Source of the DNA: Dioscorea cayenensis subsp. rotundata | Lineage: Eukaryota > Streptophyta > Magnoliopsida > Dioscoreales > Dioscoreaceae | Reading direction: 5' to 3' | Assembly: GCF_009730915.1 (NCBI RefSeq) | Contig: NC_052479.1 | Coordinates: 29,823,610 to 29,887,609, forward strand | DNA length: 64,000 nt | Shown: positions 25,798 through 38,934 of the stretch, piece by piece | Layout of the letters: each line of letters opens with the position of its first letter | Numbering within the stretch: the stretch's first letter is position 1 | Program-made: the position numbers and the translations under genes | Notes under the pieces: model-generated | What the model saw: the letters and a program-made list of their open reading frames with translations, nothing else | Told to the model about the DNA's origin: nothing | The model's database searches: none

Positions 25798-25828
<31 letters not shown>

Positions 25829-27076
25829 GGTTGTGAGAGAGTGTGTGTGTGGAGGAACTAGAAACAAAATGAAGGAGGTGCTAACTGCTAACTTTAGATT
25901 AAAAAAACTATAAACATTTAAAAAAATTTACATGTCATTAACCCTAAAAAGATTTCAAAAAAATCTATTTAAATGGGTTGAACGAATACAAATTTTCTCA
26001 AAACCAAACTATTTTTTAATTTTAAAAATATATATAGTCAAATATCACCTCTAATAATTAAAAATTTAACTTAAAAGAAAAAATTTAAAATTTGTGAAAT
26101 AAAACCTAACTCAAAGTTTTTTTTAACTTTTTGTTTAGAAAAAAACTTAAACATCAATAGACAAAGTAAAGAAAAGTATATTGCATTCAATCTTCTATGT
26201 TAATTATAAACAAGTTCAGCCCAACAATCATGAACAAATTGGTCATTGTTATAAAATTATATTATAATCCAATAAATAAATAAATAAATTTACAAATTAG
26301 CGAGAGTTATTCAATTTTTTGGTTCCCTCAACCTCTCCCTTCTCCGCTATAATCATCAGTCCAATTGATTTTATATCTCGGCAGCCCTCAGGGCTTAAAT
26401 AATAAGAAATTAAAAGAATACATTAAGAAAATTTTGTTTGAAGAACTAAAATAAAAAATCAAAAAGGCCTAACAATATATTTTAACAAATATTTTTCTAA
26501 AAGTGTAGTTTTTAATATTTTATATACTGATTTATATAAATAAAAAAAATCATATTTTACAAATATATATATATATATATTTTGAAGTAAGCAACTTAAT
26601 AAAAATAATGCAAGCAAATAGTAAATGAAAAGCAATGTAATTGAAATACTAACAAAATAATTATAAATTAAACAATATTATGGTCATGATCAAGTTAGCT
26701 TTGCCTATATATAGTAAATAAATAAAAATAATAGTATGAATTCATCTTTACTAACAAATTTTATGGGGAGAAACATAATGTATATATATATAGTAACTGA
26801 TAATTAATAATATATAACACCTAAATTATTGTTAATTGTCAGTATCTTAATTAATACATATCCAAATAAACTTGGATTAATCATTTATAAGTCTTAGTTA
26901 ATACTTAATATATACTTTATGTTTGTAACAGTTTCATTAACTATATAAAAAATAAAATTACACATGTACCGATGAAATTAAAAATAATCTTTTGAAAAAA
27001 AAAACATAAATATTGCATTAAGAAGAAATACAAACATAGAATGAAAGGAAAAACATTATTAGGTAAAAATTAACAA

Positions 27077-29613
27077 TTGGGTTCAACTTTGAAAGGAAAA
27101 CCTTTGGAGTCTTATTCAGGAGGATTTATTTAAAATCTGTAGGGACTTTTATGATGGATCTATCAACTTTGAAAGACTCAATTGGGTTCACATCGCACTT
27201 ATTGCTAAAACAAATTCCCCAACTGAGGTCACTGAGTTTAGACCCATCAGTCTTATCAACTCAACATGCAAAATTATTTCCAAGATTCTTGCCATCAGAT
27301 TGAGTCATAAGATTGGTCTCTTAGTGGATAATTCTCAGTCCGGATTCATTAAAGGTAGATGTATTGCAGATAATATCATCGCTGCTCAAGAAGTGATTTT
27401 TAATCTCCAAAAAAGGAAATCCCTTGGATTTGCTTTTAAAGTTGATTTTGCTAAAGCCTTTGACTCCCTAGACTGGAATTTTCTCCTTGAGATTCTAGAA
27501 GCCAGAGGCTTTGGCCACCGCTGGATCTTTTGGATACACACTATTCTTAAAACCGCCAAAACCCAGATTCTCATTAATGGAACTACACAGGGTTACATTC
27601 GTTGCAAAAGAGGACTGAGACAAGGCGATCCCCTTTCGCCCCTTCTATTTGCATTAGCGGCCGATACTCTAAGTGCAATGTTCTATCATGCTATTAATTC
27701 AAAGGTTCTGGTTGGAGTTCAACTTGATCATTCAAACAGCATTTGTCATTTTCAATATGCTGATGATCTTATCATTTTCTCGGCTGGAAGTCACGAAGAT
27801 CTTAAAATCTTTAAATTAATTCTATACCTCTTCGAAGGCTGCTCTGGTCTTTCAATCAACTTCTCAAAAAGCTGCCTTAACTCCACCAACTTCGGATTTC
27901 AACCACTTTCCTCCTCTGCAAGTATTCTTAATTGCAAGAGAGATTGTCTTCCCATTACCTATCTTGGCGTTCCCCTTACTGGTAGACGGCCCAGAAGAAT
28001 TGACTGGTTTAAGCTGATTGATTCTGTTCGGGCTAGACTAACACCCTGGAAAGCAATCTATCTCTCCCTGGGGGGCGCCTAACTCTCATCAATTCCGTGT
28101 TATCCTCTATTCCAGTTTACTGGATGTCAGTGTTCAAACTCCCAGCCTGGGTCGTCCATGACATTGATAAAATCAGGAGAGATTTCTTATGGAAAGGGCC
28201 TGACCTTGGCCCGAAAGGAATTAGATTAATTGCATGGAAAAGGATCTGTCGCCCCCGAAACATGGGGGGCTGGGGTATCCTTGACTTACGTGGGAGTTCA
28301 ACAAAGCTTTACTCGGGAAATGGTGGTGGAAATTCATCACCACACCGAACTCTTGTTGGTCTAAGATTATCAAAGCCAACTACTTCACTAGTGATCTCCT
28401 CAATATTCTCTACTCACAACCCCCAAGAAACAAATCTTTCTTCTGGGCGGGAATCAGCACAATTCTACCCACTTTCCGGGCCTGTTTAACCAAGTCTGTC
28501 GGTAATGGTGATAACACTTTATTCTGGTTCGACAGATGGCTAGAGGGCCAATCTCCCAATAACCGATGGACATCACTATTTTTGGACTGTTCTTTTCCTT
28601 GGATTACTTTAAAACAATTTCTTCTCATACTTAACTCCCAGGGTAACCCATTTCGAACGACCACAATCGAAGAATTCAACTTTTTTATTAAATTCATTAC
28701 CCAGATTGTTCAAAGCGATATCGAAGACTCGTATTCTCGGTCTTTAGAAAAATGGAAATTTCTCCGTCAAATCATTCTACAACTTTTTAATCGACGGAGG
28801 CCTCCGCTCTCAACTCTGTCCCAATTTCTGGAAAACCAAATCACCAAGCAAAATCACTTTATTCTATTGGCTGACCTGGGATAATAAAATTCTTACTCTT
28901 GAGAACTTATTCAAAAAAGGTTGCAATTCTATTGCCACTGACACGTGTATACTTTGTCACAATAACTCAGAATCAGTGGATCACCTTTTTTTAAATCGTT
29001 ACTTTTATACTCGCATCTGGCACTTTTTCAAGTGTTTATTTGATACTGAAACTTTACCTTCCTTAGTCTCAAATATCTAGACCATTTGGATACCTTCTTT
29101 AAACCCTTTACTCAGAAACCTCTGGGACCTCTGTTCCAGATCCATTCTCTGGAATATTTGGCTGAAACGCAACAACCGCATCTTTAACCAAAATTGTGCG
29201 TCTACTTCCTCAATACTCTACAAAACAGCTAATTTGGTTCTTACTTGGATTTCAGAAGACTCGGAGTCCCACCAGCAAGAAGCCACATAGGACATTCAAA
29301 AGATCAAGCGCTCCTTAAGCTTCCTGAGCTCCAGATCTTCGGACCACACCGGCAATATGGCGCCCAACACTAGTCAGGAGTGATCCGTATCTTTCTTTTT
29401 CTGAGCCCTGTGTCTCCAGACGGTTGACTTCGCCGGCTTTAGATTTTTATCTTGTTGTTGCTTTATCTTGCTTTTTCTGTTCGCTGTTCTCCTCATCTCT
29501 GGTGAGGATTACAGTTCTTTACTTTGTTTGATCTTCTATGACGCTTCTGTTTTCTGTACTCTGTACTTTGCTACTTCTTTCTTTTAATAAATTATGGTTT
29601 ATCCACCTTATTC
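27077..29613 (+). mobile_element. 5'-truncated LINE (L1-type) insertion
   Basis: 2537 bp present in unit B and absent from the same place in unit A (about 5548). ATTAACAA occurs at both edges (27069-27076 and 29614-29621), while unit A has it once, so this is the target duplication. The element lacks its endonuclease and the N-terminal part of RT, as expected of incomplete reverse transcription. Its 5' edge repeats words found about 90 bp inside (TTGGGTTCA, CAACTTTGAAAG), perhaps a small rearrangement made at insertion. No long poly-A tail; it ends in an AATAAA-like stretch. Confidence 0.9.
27078..29279 (+). pseudogene. LINE reverse transcriptase and zinc-finger domain, truncated and frameshifted
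   Basis: The frame from about 27093 to 28082 gives LINE RT motifs in order: IALIAKTNSPTEVTEFRPIS, QSGFIKGR, VDFAKAFDSLDW, GLRQGDPLSP and QYADDLIIF (catalytic Asp pair near 27760). There is no initiating ATG because the 5' end is lost. After 28082 the reading moves frame (28097-28490: WMSVFKLPAW, IRRDFLWKG, GGWGILDL), then again. The C-terminal zinc-finger region (CILCHNNSESVDHLF) is at about 28940-29000, with a stop in the last coding stretch. It cannot mobilise itself. Confidence 0.88.
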
Positions 29614-29751
29614 ATTAACAAAATGTTTGAAACATTTTGCCATCATGACTATATATAGCTCAAGCATTAATATTATAAGTTTAACATTCTTACCTGAAAA
29701 CAAAACACACAAACATAAAAGTACATAAAAAAACATTGCAAGAAAAATAGT

Positions 29752-29783
<32 letters not shown>

Positions 29784-29787
29784 CAAA

Positions 29788-32244
29788 CTAACTAAAAAGG
29801 GCAACCTTGGCTTAGCAAATGCATGCAAAGGTTTAACCATGAAGAGGCTAAGTTCCTCCTCGGAGAGGTTCACCGGCTCTTCACCGCGGGCAAGCTCCAC
29901 GTGAACGCATGCAAAACCCTAGCCAACAGCATGTACGTCATCATTGTCCCTAACGGTGCTCCCATGCACCCTCTTCGGCCGGCGGAGAACGATATGAAAC
30001 GGAGATCCGGCTCAGCCAACTCCACATTCTTCTCATTAAGGTGCCTGTCAGGGTTGAACCTCATTGGATCTTCCCAAACTTTAGGGTTCCGGCCAAGCCC
30101 AACGCGGCTTAGGAGGACCTGGCTGCCCTTGGGGATGAAGAAACCGGCGACGGTGGTGTTGGTGGTGGAGACGTGGGGGAGGTTGAAGGGGGCAAGGGGT
30201 GGAGACGAAGGGCTTCACGAGCACATGCCTTTTAGGTAGGGAGGTTTGGGAAGTCGGACTCTTCGACGAGGCGGTTCGGGCCGATGACACTGTCTAGCTC
30301 TTCGATGGCTTTTCGTAGAATATCTGGCTGGTTGAGCATCTCAGCCATCGCCCATTCCACTGTGTTTGAGGGGTTGTCCACCGTTGCAAGGATGAGCTCC
30401 TGCATGCACAACCATGCAGTGTTACATAAGCTTATTTTAGGGTTAGGGTTAGGGTTTTAATTCTATGCATGTAATTAAGTACTCCTTTATCAAATATTAA
30501 AGTTAGGATTAGGGTTTTTTACTTATATATTTAAGTACTCTTTTATCAAATGCTTTAATTTAGTGCTAGCTAGGGTTTTAATTATATGTGTGTATATATA
30601 TATATATCTCTAAATATTCATTTAGTACACCTTTAACTCTCAAATGTTTAATTTAGGGTTAGTATTCAATATTGTAATGTTCAATAACTTACTGTTTGAG
30701 TTTAGGATTAATGTTGGTGCCTATAGTTTAAGTTCTGTTTATCAATAGTGAGCCAATTATTAATTTACGTTTAGTTACATTTAGGGTTTTGCTTTTCTAA
30801 CAATAATTTTGCGTCAACAAATATACACTCCATGACATGAGAGAATGAGCACATATTCATTAGTATTCGCATTTAAGTTAGTGTTCATATTTATAATTTA
30901 TATAGTTTATAGTTTTTTTTTAAATTTAAAGATGTAATTTTCACCATGAGTTATTTATACTTGTGTAAAGATTGAACTCACCGCAGCTTGAGCCTTAATC
31001 TCTTCCATGGTTAAGAGAGGCTTCCCTTTATCGTCTTTTAAGAGAAATGAACACATCAAGGATGTCCTCTGGCTCATCATCAACACCTCCATCGCTTCTC
31101 CATCGTCGCATTCTTTCTTCGATGATAGGATCATGATACTTATTGATCACCTTTATCGCCTTCTTCATGATTTTCTCATGACCATCTATATCCAAAATTC
31201 TCAAATTCGGCATAAAAATCTGATGCACAAAAAGGCATAGATTAATGAGAGCACTGTGAATGCAGCCTCTACATGCTCTATCTCTTCCGGGCCGGGCCCT
31301 GGCCCTCCATCTTTCGCTCCCATTCCAAAAATGCCGGCACCCAAAAAAATCATCCTCCTTATGATATTTCCACTATAATACCTTGAGAAATAAAATTAAA
31401 ATGGGTAATTAATTATATATAGCTCATGTGATAATGAAGTCATAAATAGAGATATTAAATTATAATACTCCACTGTACTCAACATATATAAGACTAGTGA
31501 TTTTATATACTGAACATATAATCTTTACTAATAATAATATCAAATATTCACTCTCAAAATATACTAAAAGCACTAATCACATTTTTGATATTCACATAGT
31601 TTGTTATACTATAAGAAGATATCAATTATATTTCAACAATATATACCTAAGAGATTTTTCGAACATCAATCACTTCATTAGCTTCACTTTGGTATTGAAT
31701 ACACCGAACAAGGTTATCGGCCTCCCTCAACCCGCATCTTCGCCATGCTTCGGAACCTTTTATGGTTCATCACCTCCGAGGCAATTACTCGGCGCATCTT
31801 CTTCCACTGATCACCCCACGGAGCAATGACAACAGAGAGGAAGCCCCTACCGGAGTATTCGGTAGCCATTGTTATCGGCCGGGAGGCGAAGATGGCGTCA
31901 TTCTTCTTTAAAAACTCACAGGCTAGCTCCGGTGAGTTAACAACAATGACATGGACATTTCCGAGGCGAATGCAAGTAATATCCTTGCCTTCAGCTTTTT
32001 GGAGGATCCACCGGAAATGTGGTTTCCTCCAAAGCATCATCGGAAGACTTCCGACAATTGGTAAGGCTGCTGGACCAGGTGGTAAACGATGATCACCACC
32101 TCCACCATCTTTTTCATGCTCATTAGGTTTTTGTAAATGGTAGATAAGGAGGAAGAAGACGGCAGTGACTAGGAAGAGGACAGCTACCGGAAGAACTCCG
32201 GCGAGAATGCCTGAGGCAGTGGCTAAAGAATGTGTGGCTGCCAT
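29788..32244 (-). pseudogene. CYP79-type P450, copy B (three exons, frame-broken)
   Basis: Exon 1 is 32244-31647 (ATG, anchor, LPPGP hinge, ATEYSGRGF, WKKMRR), open for about 176 codons until an extra C at about 31725; another extra base lies just before the donor. Exon 2 is 31381-30982, with a CAAG acceptor and a GTGAGT donor. Exon 3 is 30399 to about 29788: the acceptor GCAG is intact, with DNPSNT, EALRLHP, FNPDRH and a heme loop [10 protein letters not shown] with the Cys ligand. Exon 3 has frame breaks near 30190, 30230 and 29888, and a base lost near 29793 removes the stop used by copies A and C. Nearly identical to copy A, but the two copies are broken at different sites. The upstream in-frame extension begins with TTG. 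Substrate unknown. If the indels are consensus errors, B would be an ordinary CYP79 gene. Confidence 0.85.
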
Positions 32245-32297
32245 TGAACAGATATATGAAACTAATGGCAATGTCTGACGATAAATAATGAGGTGTG

Positions 32298-32306
32298 TAT
32301 TTATAG
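32298..32306 (-). promoter_or_regulatory. Putative TATA box of copy B
   Basis: CTATAAATA on the minus strand about 55 bp upstream of the ATG at 32244, identical in place to copy A. Confidence 0.55.
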
Positions 32307-33332
32307 AGATTACAAGCTGGGGTTTTAGAAGGATAATTCACATATGTTTTTCTTGCTGAGTGTATGAGCCAAATTTTATGCATTTATTTCATACCTAACA
32401 TTTTAAAACTTCAAAATATCAAAATAAATAATATCATGGAGTATATTACAAGAGCATATCACAGTTAATTAATGTTATTAATGTTAATTTTTTAAATTTA
32501 CATATATTTGGATTAAAATTTATTTAAAAAATTCAGGAACTTCAACAAGTGAGTCAGAGGGAACTAGGGCATAGCCCAACGTTACCCATCCATTATTAGG
32601 TTTGAAAGGTTTCGAGTTTAAGTCTCATAACTCTTATCGATAAAAATCCATTATGGAAAGTCCCATGTGAGGGAAAGATTTTTTTCCTTCTCCTCATAAA
32701 TTGCATTGCAGGAGGATTTATTTCTAGTGAGGTCCCGCAAATCACCAAAACCTGCGACTTCGTAATTTTACGTCCCTCGACTAATGAGTGCATATCACTT
32801 TATAAAAAGTTACAAATAATTAATTAACAACCAAATTAATTTTTAATTCTATGATTAATTATAATGTACGTGTTCCAAGGCCAGAACAATAAATAGAGCA
32901 TGTAACATATGGGGCTGTTGATTCGTTGAAAAACACTTCAAACGTCCTTCAGCTTGTTCATCATTTTTCATATGGTTAATTATCAAAAGAATATATTCTT
33001 ACTGGAATTAAATATTTGACAATACATGTTGGGTGATATCAAAATATTGGATTAAAAACAGTGCCAATTTTTTTAGATGACGTCATTATTAATTTTTAAT
33101 TCATGAAAATGTGACAAGTGTTTGATGGTCATTTGCTATCATGTCAATTCAAACAGCCGACCTTAACCTGTACGACAATGACTTCAAATTTTAAAATATA
33201 AAAAAACATGATTAAGTGATGAATACTGATGGTCAAGTCAAACTTGAATACTGAACGCATCTTGAACCACAAAATATTCATATACAGTGTGGCCTTTGGT
33301 TTTGAGACAATTTGACAAGACTCGTGATTGTT

Positions 33333-34624
33333 TTTGTGGCCTCTGTTTGTCTGATAATTTCGCAGCGTCCGTGAAACATGATGCGCACCTTTAAAAAAAA
33401 CAATAAAAAAATAAAATAATGTCTGACTAAATCCTCTTACTAATTAAACTAAATATTTGAAATGGTATAAACTTTGGGGATATAAGATAACCAAATAAGA
33501 TAATGACTTATAAAATATGAGAATGGGATATATGTAGGAATGGATATAGGAAAAGTAAACTTACATTCTATGTTATATTTGATGTGCACTAAATAAGCCT
33601 TTAGATAATATTATATTGTCTTATTTTATATTTGAATTTGACTAAATACTTATTCACCCTATATGATAAATATATATATATATATATATATAAAGTTTTT
33701 TTGGACCTATTTTATTGTTGACAGGCTTCTCATCCCAAACCTTGAATGCCGCAATCAAAGAGAAGGATACTGTGAAACCTTTAAATGGGGGAGCTAGTTA
33801 GAAAAACCAATTGTACACATTTCTATCATGGTTTTCCTCTTAAGTAAAAAAGACAAAAGAGTAAATTTTTACTTTTTAATCTCATTCTACACATTTCTAT
33901 CATGGTTTTTCCTCATAAAATTAGATATCGTGTGATCGGTAGAATAAAAGTGGATTAATAGAATAAGACTATCATTTTATGTTAACTCACTAAATAAAAG
34001 ATAAGGGCGAAATATATTAGTTTGTTAGCTTTTGGTTAAGTGTTTTGGTATTTTTTTACAAATGGTTAAAAAGTATAGGATACTAAAAATATTAACAATC
34101 AAACCATAGGTACTCGACTTGAGAAAAGAGGCAAATCACGGGGTAATTTAGAATTATTTTCCCCTTCATTTATTGTGTACATCATCAATCTCTTGAACAT
34201 TTGCAATTTTGTTGTAACAATCACAGTTTTCATCAAACTAATGATTAAAAGATGAAAACTTTTTGACTTCAACAGAAATTTCAACTAATGATTTTGGATA
34301 ATAATATGAGTATAAATTTATTTAAATTTTTAATTATCAAAATTAATGTAAACTTCTATGACACTCAAGTGTACATTTGAGTGAATTGTGAGACAAGTCA
34401 CAAGTAGAATTCAAACCCCTATCAAAAGGAGGCCTAGAAAAATGAAATACCAAGTATGCTACTTGATGAGTATACAACATTTCTATATTTATATTACTTA
34501 GTACACTTATTTGGCATGAATTAGAACCATATTGTGGAATTCGATATTAAATATAGTGTGCTTCACATTCTCAGGCTTAGGGTAGCACTTCAATACAAGA
34601 GAGAGCCAAAAGGAGCATTTTAGA
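33333..34624. other. AT-rich intergenic DNA
   Basis: No gene seen. It begins where tandem homology to unit A ends. Contains a TA run (33669-33692) and a repeated phrase (CATTTCTATCATGGTTTT at about 33818 and 33893) that may be a short direct duplication. Confidence 0.5.
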
Positions 34625-34632
34625 CCTTAAAC

Positions 34633-35500
34633 CAAGGTTGTCAGACCCGGACCGCCCGGCGGTTCAACCGGAAAAACTGGGAACCGCCATGTGGCTACCA
34701 GGGTCATACCCCATCGACCTCGTGTATTAAAAAACCCGGTGTTAACCCGGTGACCCGGGCGGTTCAGTCGAACCGATTGACCCTGACGTCAATCGAGTCA
34801 CAATGTTTAATACATTATTTAATAATTTATTATTATTTTTCTCATTAAAAAAATCACAAAATCATGTATATTTATTAATATTAATTTATAATTTATAATC
34901 AATAAATAGAATTACAATAAACATACCAACAAAAATTAACATTTAAAAATAAAATATATTAATGTGTTATGTAAATACTTTCTAAAAATTTAATTTATTA
35001 AGAAAATAAAACAATAAATGAGTGTAATTTTATTATAAAAATATAAAATTAAAGTATTCTAATTAAATAAAAAATATAAGAAAATTTAAAACAAAATAAA
35101 AACTCAATTGAGATATAAGAATTAGTGAATTAAATTTCTTATTTATTTTAACAAAATCAACCAATAAACAAATAAATAAATAAATAACATCGAGAGAAGT
35201 TCGATAATTATATATTAATATATTAAATTTGTAAATATTTAAAAAATGTAAAAATAAATGACATAATTAGAAAACTCTACTGTATATAAGGTCATTTATC
35301 AATTTAAATATCAAATTTGAGTATGTTTTTATAATATAATTATGGGTTTAATATTATATTTGCTTATTATTAATTATTATAATATTTTTTATATTTAATT
35401 ATTGACCCCGGTTCAACCCCGGTTCGACCCGGTCGAACCCATTGACCCCTGACCCCTGGGCTTAGCCGGGTCATTGCCCGGGGCGGGTCTGACAACCTTG
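34633..35500. mobile_element. hAT-like non-autonomous element with 8-bp TSD
   Basis: 868 bp with terminal inverted repeats CAAGGTTGTCAGACCCG (left) and its complement on the right, flanked by CCTTAAAC at 34625-34632 and 35501-35508. Both ends are GC-rich with repeated CCGG/GGTTC words; the core is very AT-rich. No transposase. An 8-bp duplication fits the hAT superfamily. Confidence 0.8.
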
Positions 35501-35569
35501 CCTTAAACAATGAAATTGGAGCTCTGTTGGCATTATTTGAATAAGGACAAGGCAAAATTGGGTGGCTTC

Positions 35570-37080
35570 TGGTAGCTTACGGCCAATCTTACGACCGTAA
35601 GTAGATTCCACATAACCTTGCGGGCATGCTTATGCCTATAAAGGGGATTCAGAGCAAATTAGATAACCTTACGGGTAAGGCTTACGTTCATAAGGAGGCC
35701 AGTAAGGACCATTTAGAGGAGTTTACGACCACTGACATACGCCCGTGAAGAGCAGTCACAGAAGCAACACAATGAAGTTTATGGTCCGGTACTTACGACC
35801 ATAAGCTCTACCAGTAACACAAAAAAGAAGACCTTACTATACTGAGACTTGACTTATGGCCGTAAGTGAGTGCTGTAAGTCTCGCAACTCTCTTCTCCAG
35901 CTCCCTTACAACCACGTCCTTACATCTATAAGTAGCCCGTAAGCAATTGGGTGTAAATAGAACTGATGAGGATTTTTTAGGGCATTCTTGGCTCTTCTTT
36001 TGGGCGATTCTTGGAGGCGGAGTTAGGGAAGGAGACGAATCTCCAGCACTTAAGGGGCGATTTGTAGGGAGATTTGGATCCACATTCAAGGGGATTGGAG
36101 GTAGTAGCTGTCAAGCTCACCTTGGCGGCTACGTGGAAGCTTCCTTGTTGTTTCTTAAGTGATTCTTCATCGGCACGATTGAGAAGGGGGGTTTCATAGC
36201 TTTCATGTTTCCTCCTATTATTTGTATCTTGGATGTTTGTCCTCCATTAATAGATGGCTAATTTGTAGATGTTTGGGCATAGTTGAACTCTAGGGTTTAT
36301 ACTTTTGACGTTGGTTATTGGATCTTTGATGCTTTAATTGTTTTCTTAATTGCAATCATTTTTATTTGTGTCTATTAGCGTGTTTGAATGCTTGGTTGCT
36401 AACTAGGTGAAAGACCTAGCTATCATGTTTGGTTTGCTACGTGACGAGAAGAAATTCACACCTAACATAGATTTATCGCATTTCAAGAGGATAGTGAGTA
36501 CGCCTCAGGTTAAGGTACTTTATAGACTTTGTCTCCCGCAATCCTTCCGTGTGAGTTAGTGATAACTTCCGTGCTCTTTGCAATCATGTGGAGTGAATTT
36601 TAAGAGAAATCACATTTCAATGGTCTGTATTTGGATTAGGGGTAATCTCTCTTTTTGGGGAGATTATCTTTTTAAGGGTTTGTCATTAACCCATAATAAG
36701 GTTTTATAGAGTGTTAACTATATCAGCTCTGCACCTACTCAGTTACTCTTCGTATGAGAAATCACGGTTTAGTATAATTTTGGAAACCTTTCAGTTCAAA
36801 TAAGATTGCATGTTTAGACAACCTTAGTTCTATATTTCATAAACCTAGAGGGATGCTATGCCCGGACATCACTTTCTTCTTTGACTTCTCTCCTATTATT
36901 TCCTGTACTTTCTTATATTTGCTTGCTTTTATTCACACACATAACATTTGATCATTTAGGTTATTTTTCGGGTTTAGCTAGAGTCATTACTAATATTCAC
37001 TTTCTTCCCATATGGACCAACACTCTACACTTACACACACTTATTACGTAATCAGCACGTACACTTGTGTCCCTATCACT
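35570..37080 (+). repeat. LTR-like retrotransposon remnant
   Basis: Moderately GC-balanced, non-coding, with many TTACGACCGTAAG-type words (35570-35940) and then prose-like UTR sequence. Phrases recur in reverse complement in 44260-45870, for example TGTTTGGGCATAG (about 36267 here). No gag or pol is visible, so the class is inferred from character only. Confidence 0.4.
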
Positions 37081-37688
37081 ACTGTAGGGTGATTGGTAGC
37101 TATATATGGCTATTACTGTTTATTAAAAAATGGATTAGATATAGAGAGTGAATTCCTTTAGCTGATTTATACGGTTAAAAAGTCAGTTAAAATCAGTTCA
37201 TAGTTTTAAATTTATAAACAAATTATAGCAATTTTTTAAAATTACCCATTTTATTAATTTTTTTCTTTATTTAATTATATTTTTATTACCTTTTATCAAA
37301 AATGATGTTTTTATATATTTTTAAAAATATTAAAAAGTGTAAAAAAATATATTAAAAAAATAAAAAAATAAATTTGGGGAAAAAATTATTTACTGCTTCG
37401 TAAATTGACATGTAAATATATATATATATATAAATGATCGGAGGGAGTGTAATTTGAATAACAATCCTATTGATATTCTCACTTTCCCATGTGGTGTATC
37501 TACACTAGTTTTTCACAGGTCGGTTGGCACCAGTCAATAAATCTCTCCTGCTTCACTGCTGCTCCATATGAAGTTAATTATATTCATGCAAACTTCATCA
37601 TCAGCATCCCTCTTTATTTATTTATTTACATTTTTTGCACGTGATTTGTGCTTGTTAATTTGTGGTTGTTTTGTTTAGATTTGTCATT

Positions 37689-37690
<2 letters not shown>

Positions 37691-37741
<51 letters not shown>
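37691..37741. repeat. TA microsatellite
   Basis: Uninterrupted TA run of about 50 bp; a frequent assembly trouble spot. Confidence 0.9.
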
Positions 37742-37746
<5 letters not shown>

Positions 37747-38934
37747 CGCTTTGTTAGCAATCAAATTATTTGTAGGAATGTCTATGAACTACCAAACTTA
37801 TCTTTTATATACTAAGTTTGTTTCTCTGTTGGTTTTCACACTTTTAATTTGGTTCATTTGTGGGAATGTCATCCAAACTTGTGATTTTTTTTTACTTAGT
37901 TTGTATTTATTATTATATGGTTTTCACATTTTTTTAGTTTGATTCAACTGTGAGTATTCATTTAAGTGCAGAACTTTTAAGTAAGAGCGCGCTAAAGCTA
38001 TAACTCACATTTGTATTGATGTATAGTAATTAATAGAATCACATGCTTTCAGAAAAAAAAAAACAAAAAATAAAAAGATAATTAGACATAATGCTTTCAA
38101 ATATTAACCTTACGTACAAAAGAATACATGGCACTTTGTGCATGGTACTTCAAATATTAAAAATAATGCTTTCTTTCAATTGGGAGTTGAAAAAAGACAC
38201 GCATGAAATTTTTGACTAGTTAGGTTTATAAAACATTTTATAAAAGGTGTGCTAAATTTTTCTAGCATGTGTCAGGTCCGACGTTAGACACAGACAATTA
38301 AAGTCCTGTGTATAGGCCCCTTGTTTTCTAGACGCCCAATTAATATGCTTTTGTCTTTAATGATTTCTTCATTTATAATTAAAATTTTCATTTCATCACA
38401 TGTTTTATCATTCTATCCAAACAATGCTATTCTTGGCTGTATTATATTTTCTAAAATAAAAAATATATTTTATTTAATTAATTTATGATAAAGTTAAATT
38501 TAAAACCATATAGGAAATGAAAGCCAGCTTATTGTAATTTTGTAATCCTACTAACATGGCACATTAATTTTCTAATAAAACAACTTTTTTCTATAAAATT
38601 CTCATATTATTATTTTTTTAATTACTATCAAACTTAATTGACATTTTTCATCTTTTTTTAATCAACCTCAAGTGTATACAAGTTTAAAAAAAATGGGAGG
38701 TATGGTTTTAATTTTATTTTGGTATTTTTATAATTTAATTTTTTTCTTATTTTTCTATATCAAGCTGATTGGCTTTATTTTTTAAAGATTAATACTTTAC
38801 TATTTATAATTATTAATCATGATCAATATCAGTACTAGATTTAGGCTTTTTTTTTAAATATGGTTTTTCTAAAATTAATTACTAAAATAGGTATTTTTAG
38901 AATTATTTACCAAATTAGGCATTTTTATTTTTTT

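Larger units (their letters stand above)
23569..33332. repeat. Tandem unit B (carries CYP79 copy B)
   Basis: Near-identical to unit A from its first base after the gap to 9262. Differences are mainly short A/T runs, plus the LINE at 27077-29613. Homology stops at about 33332, where B continues with DNA unrelated to unit A. Confidence 0.9.

Noticed and set aside
32244-32271. N-terminal extension of CYP79 copy B upstream of the ATG
   Set aside because: Starts with TTG, not ATG; the ATG at 32244 begins the conserved membrane anchor in all copies.
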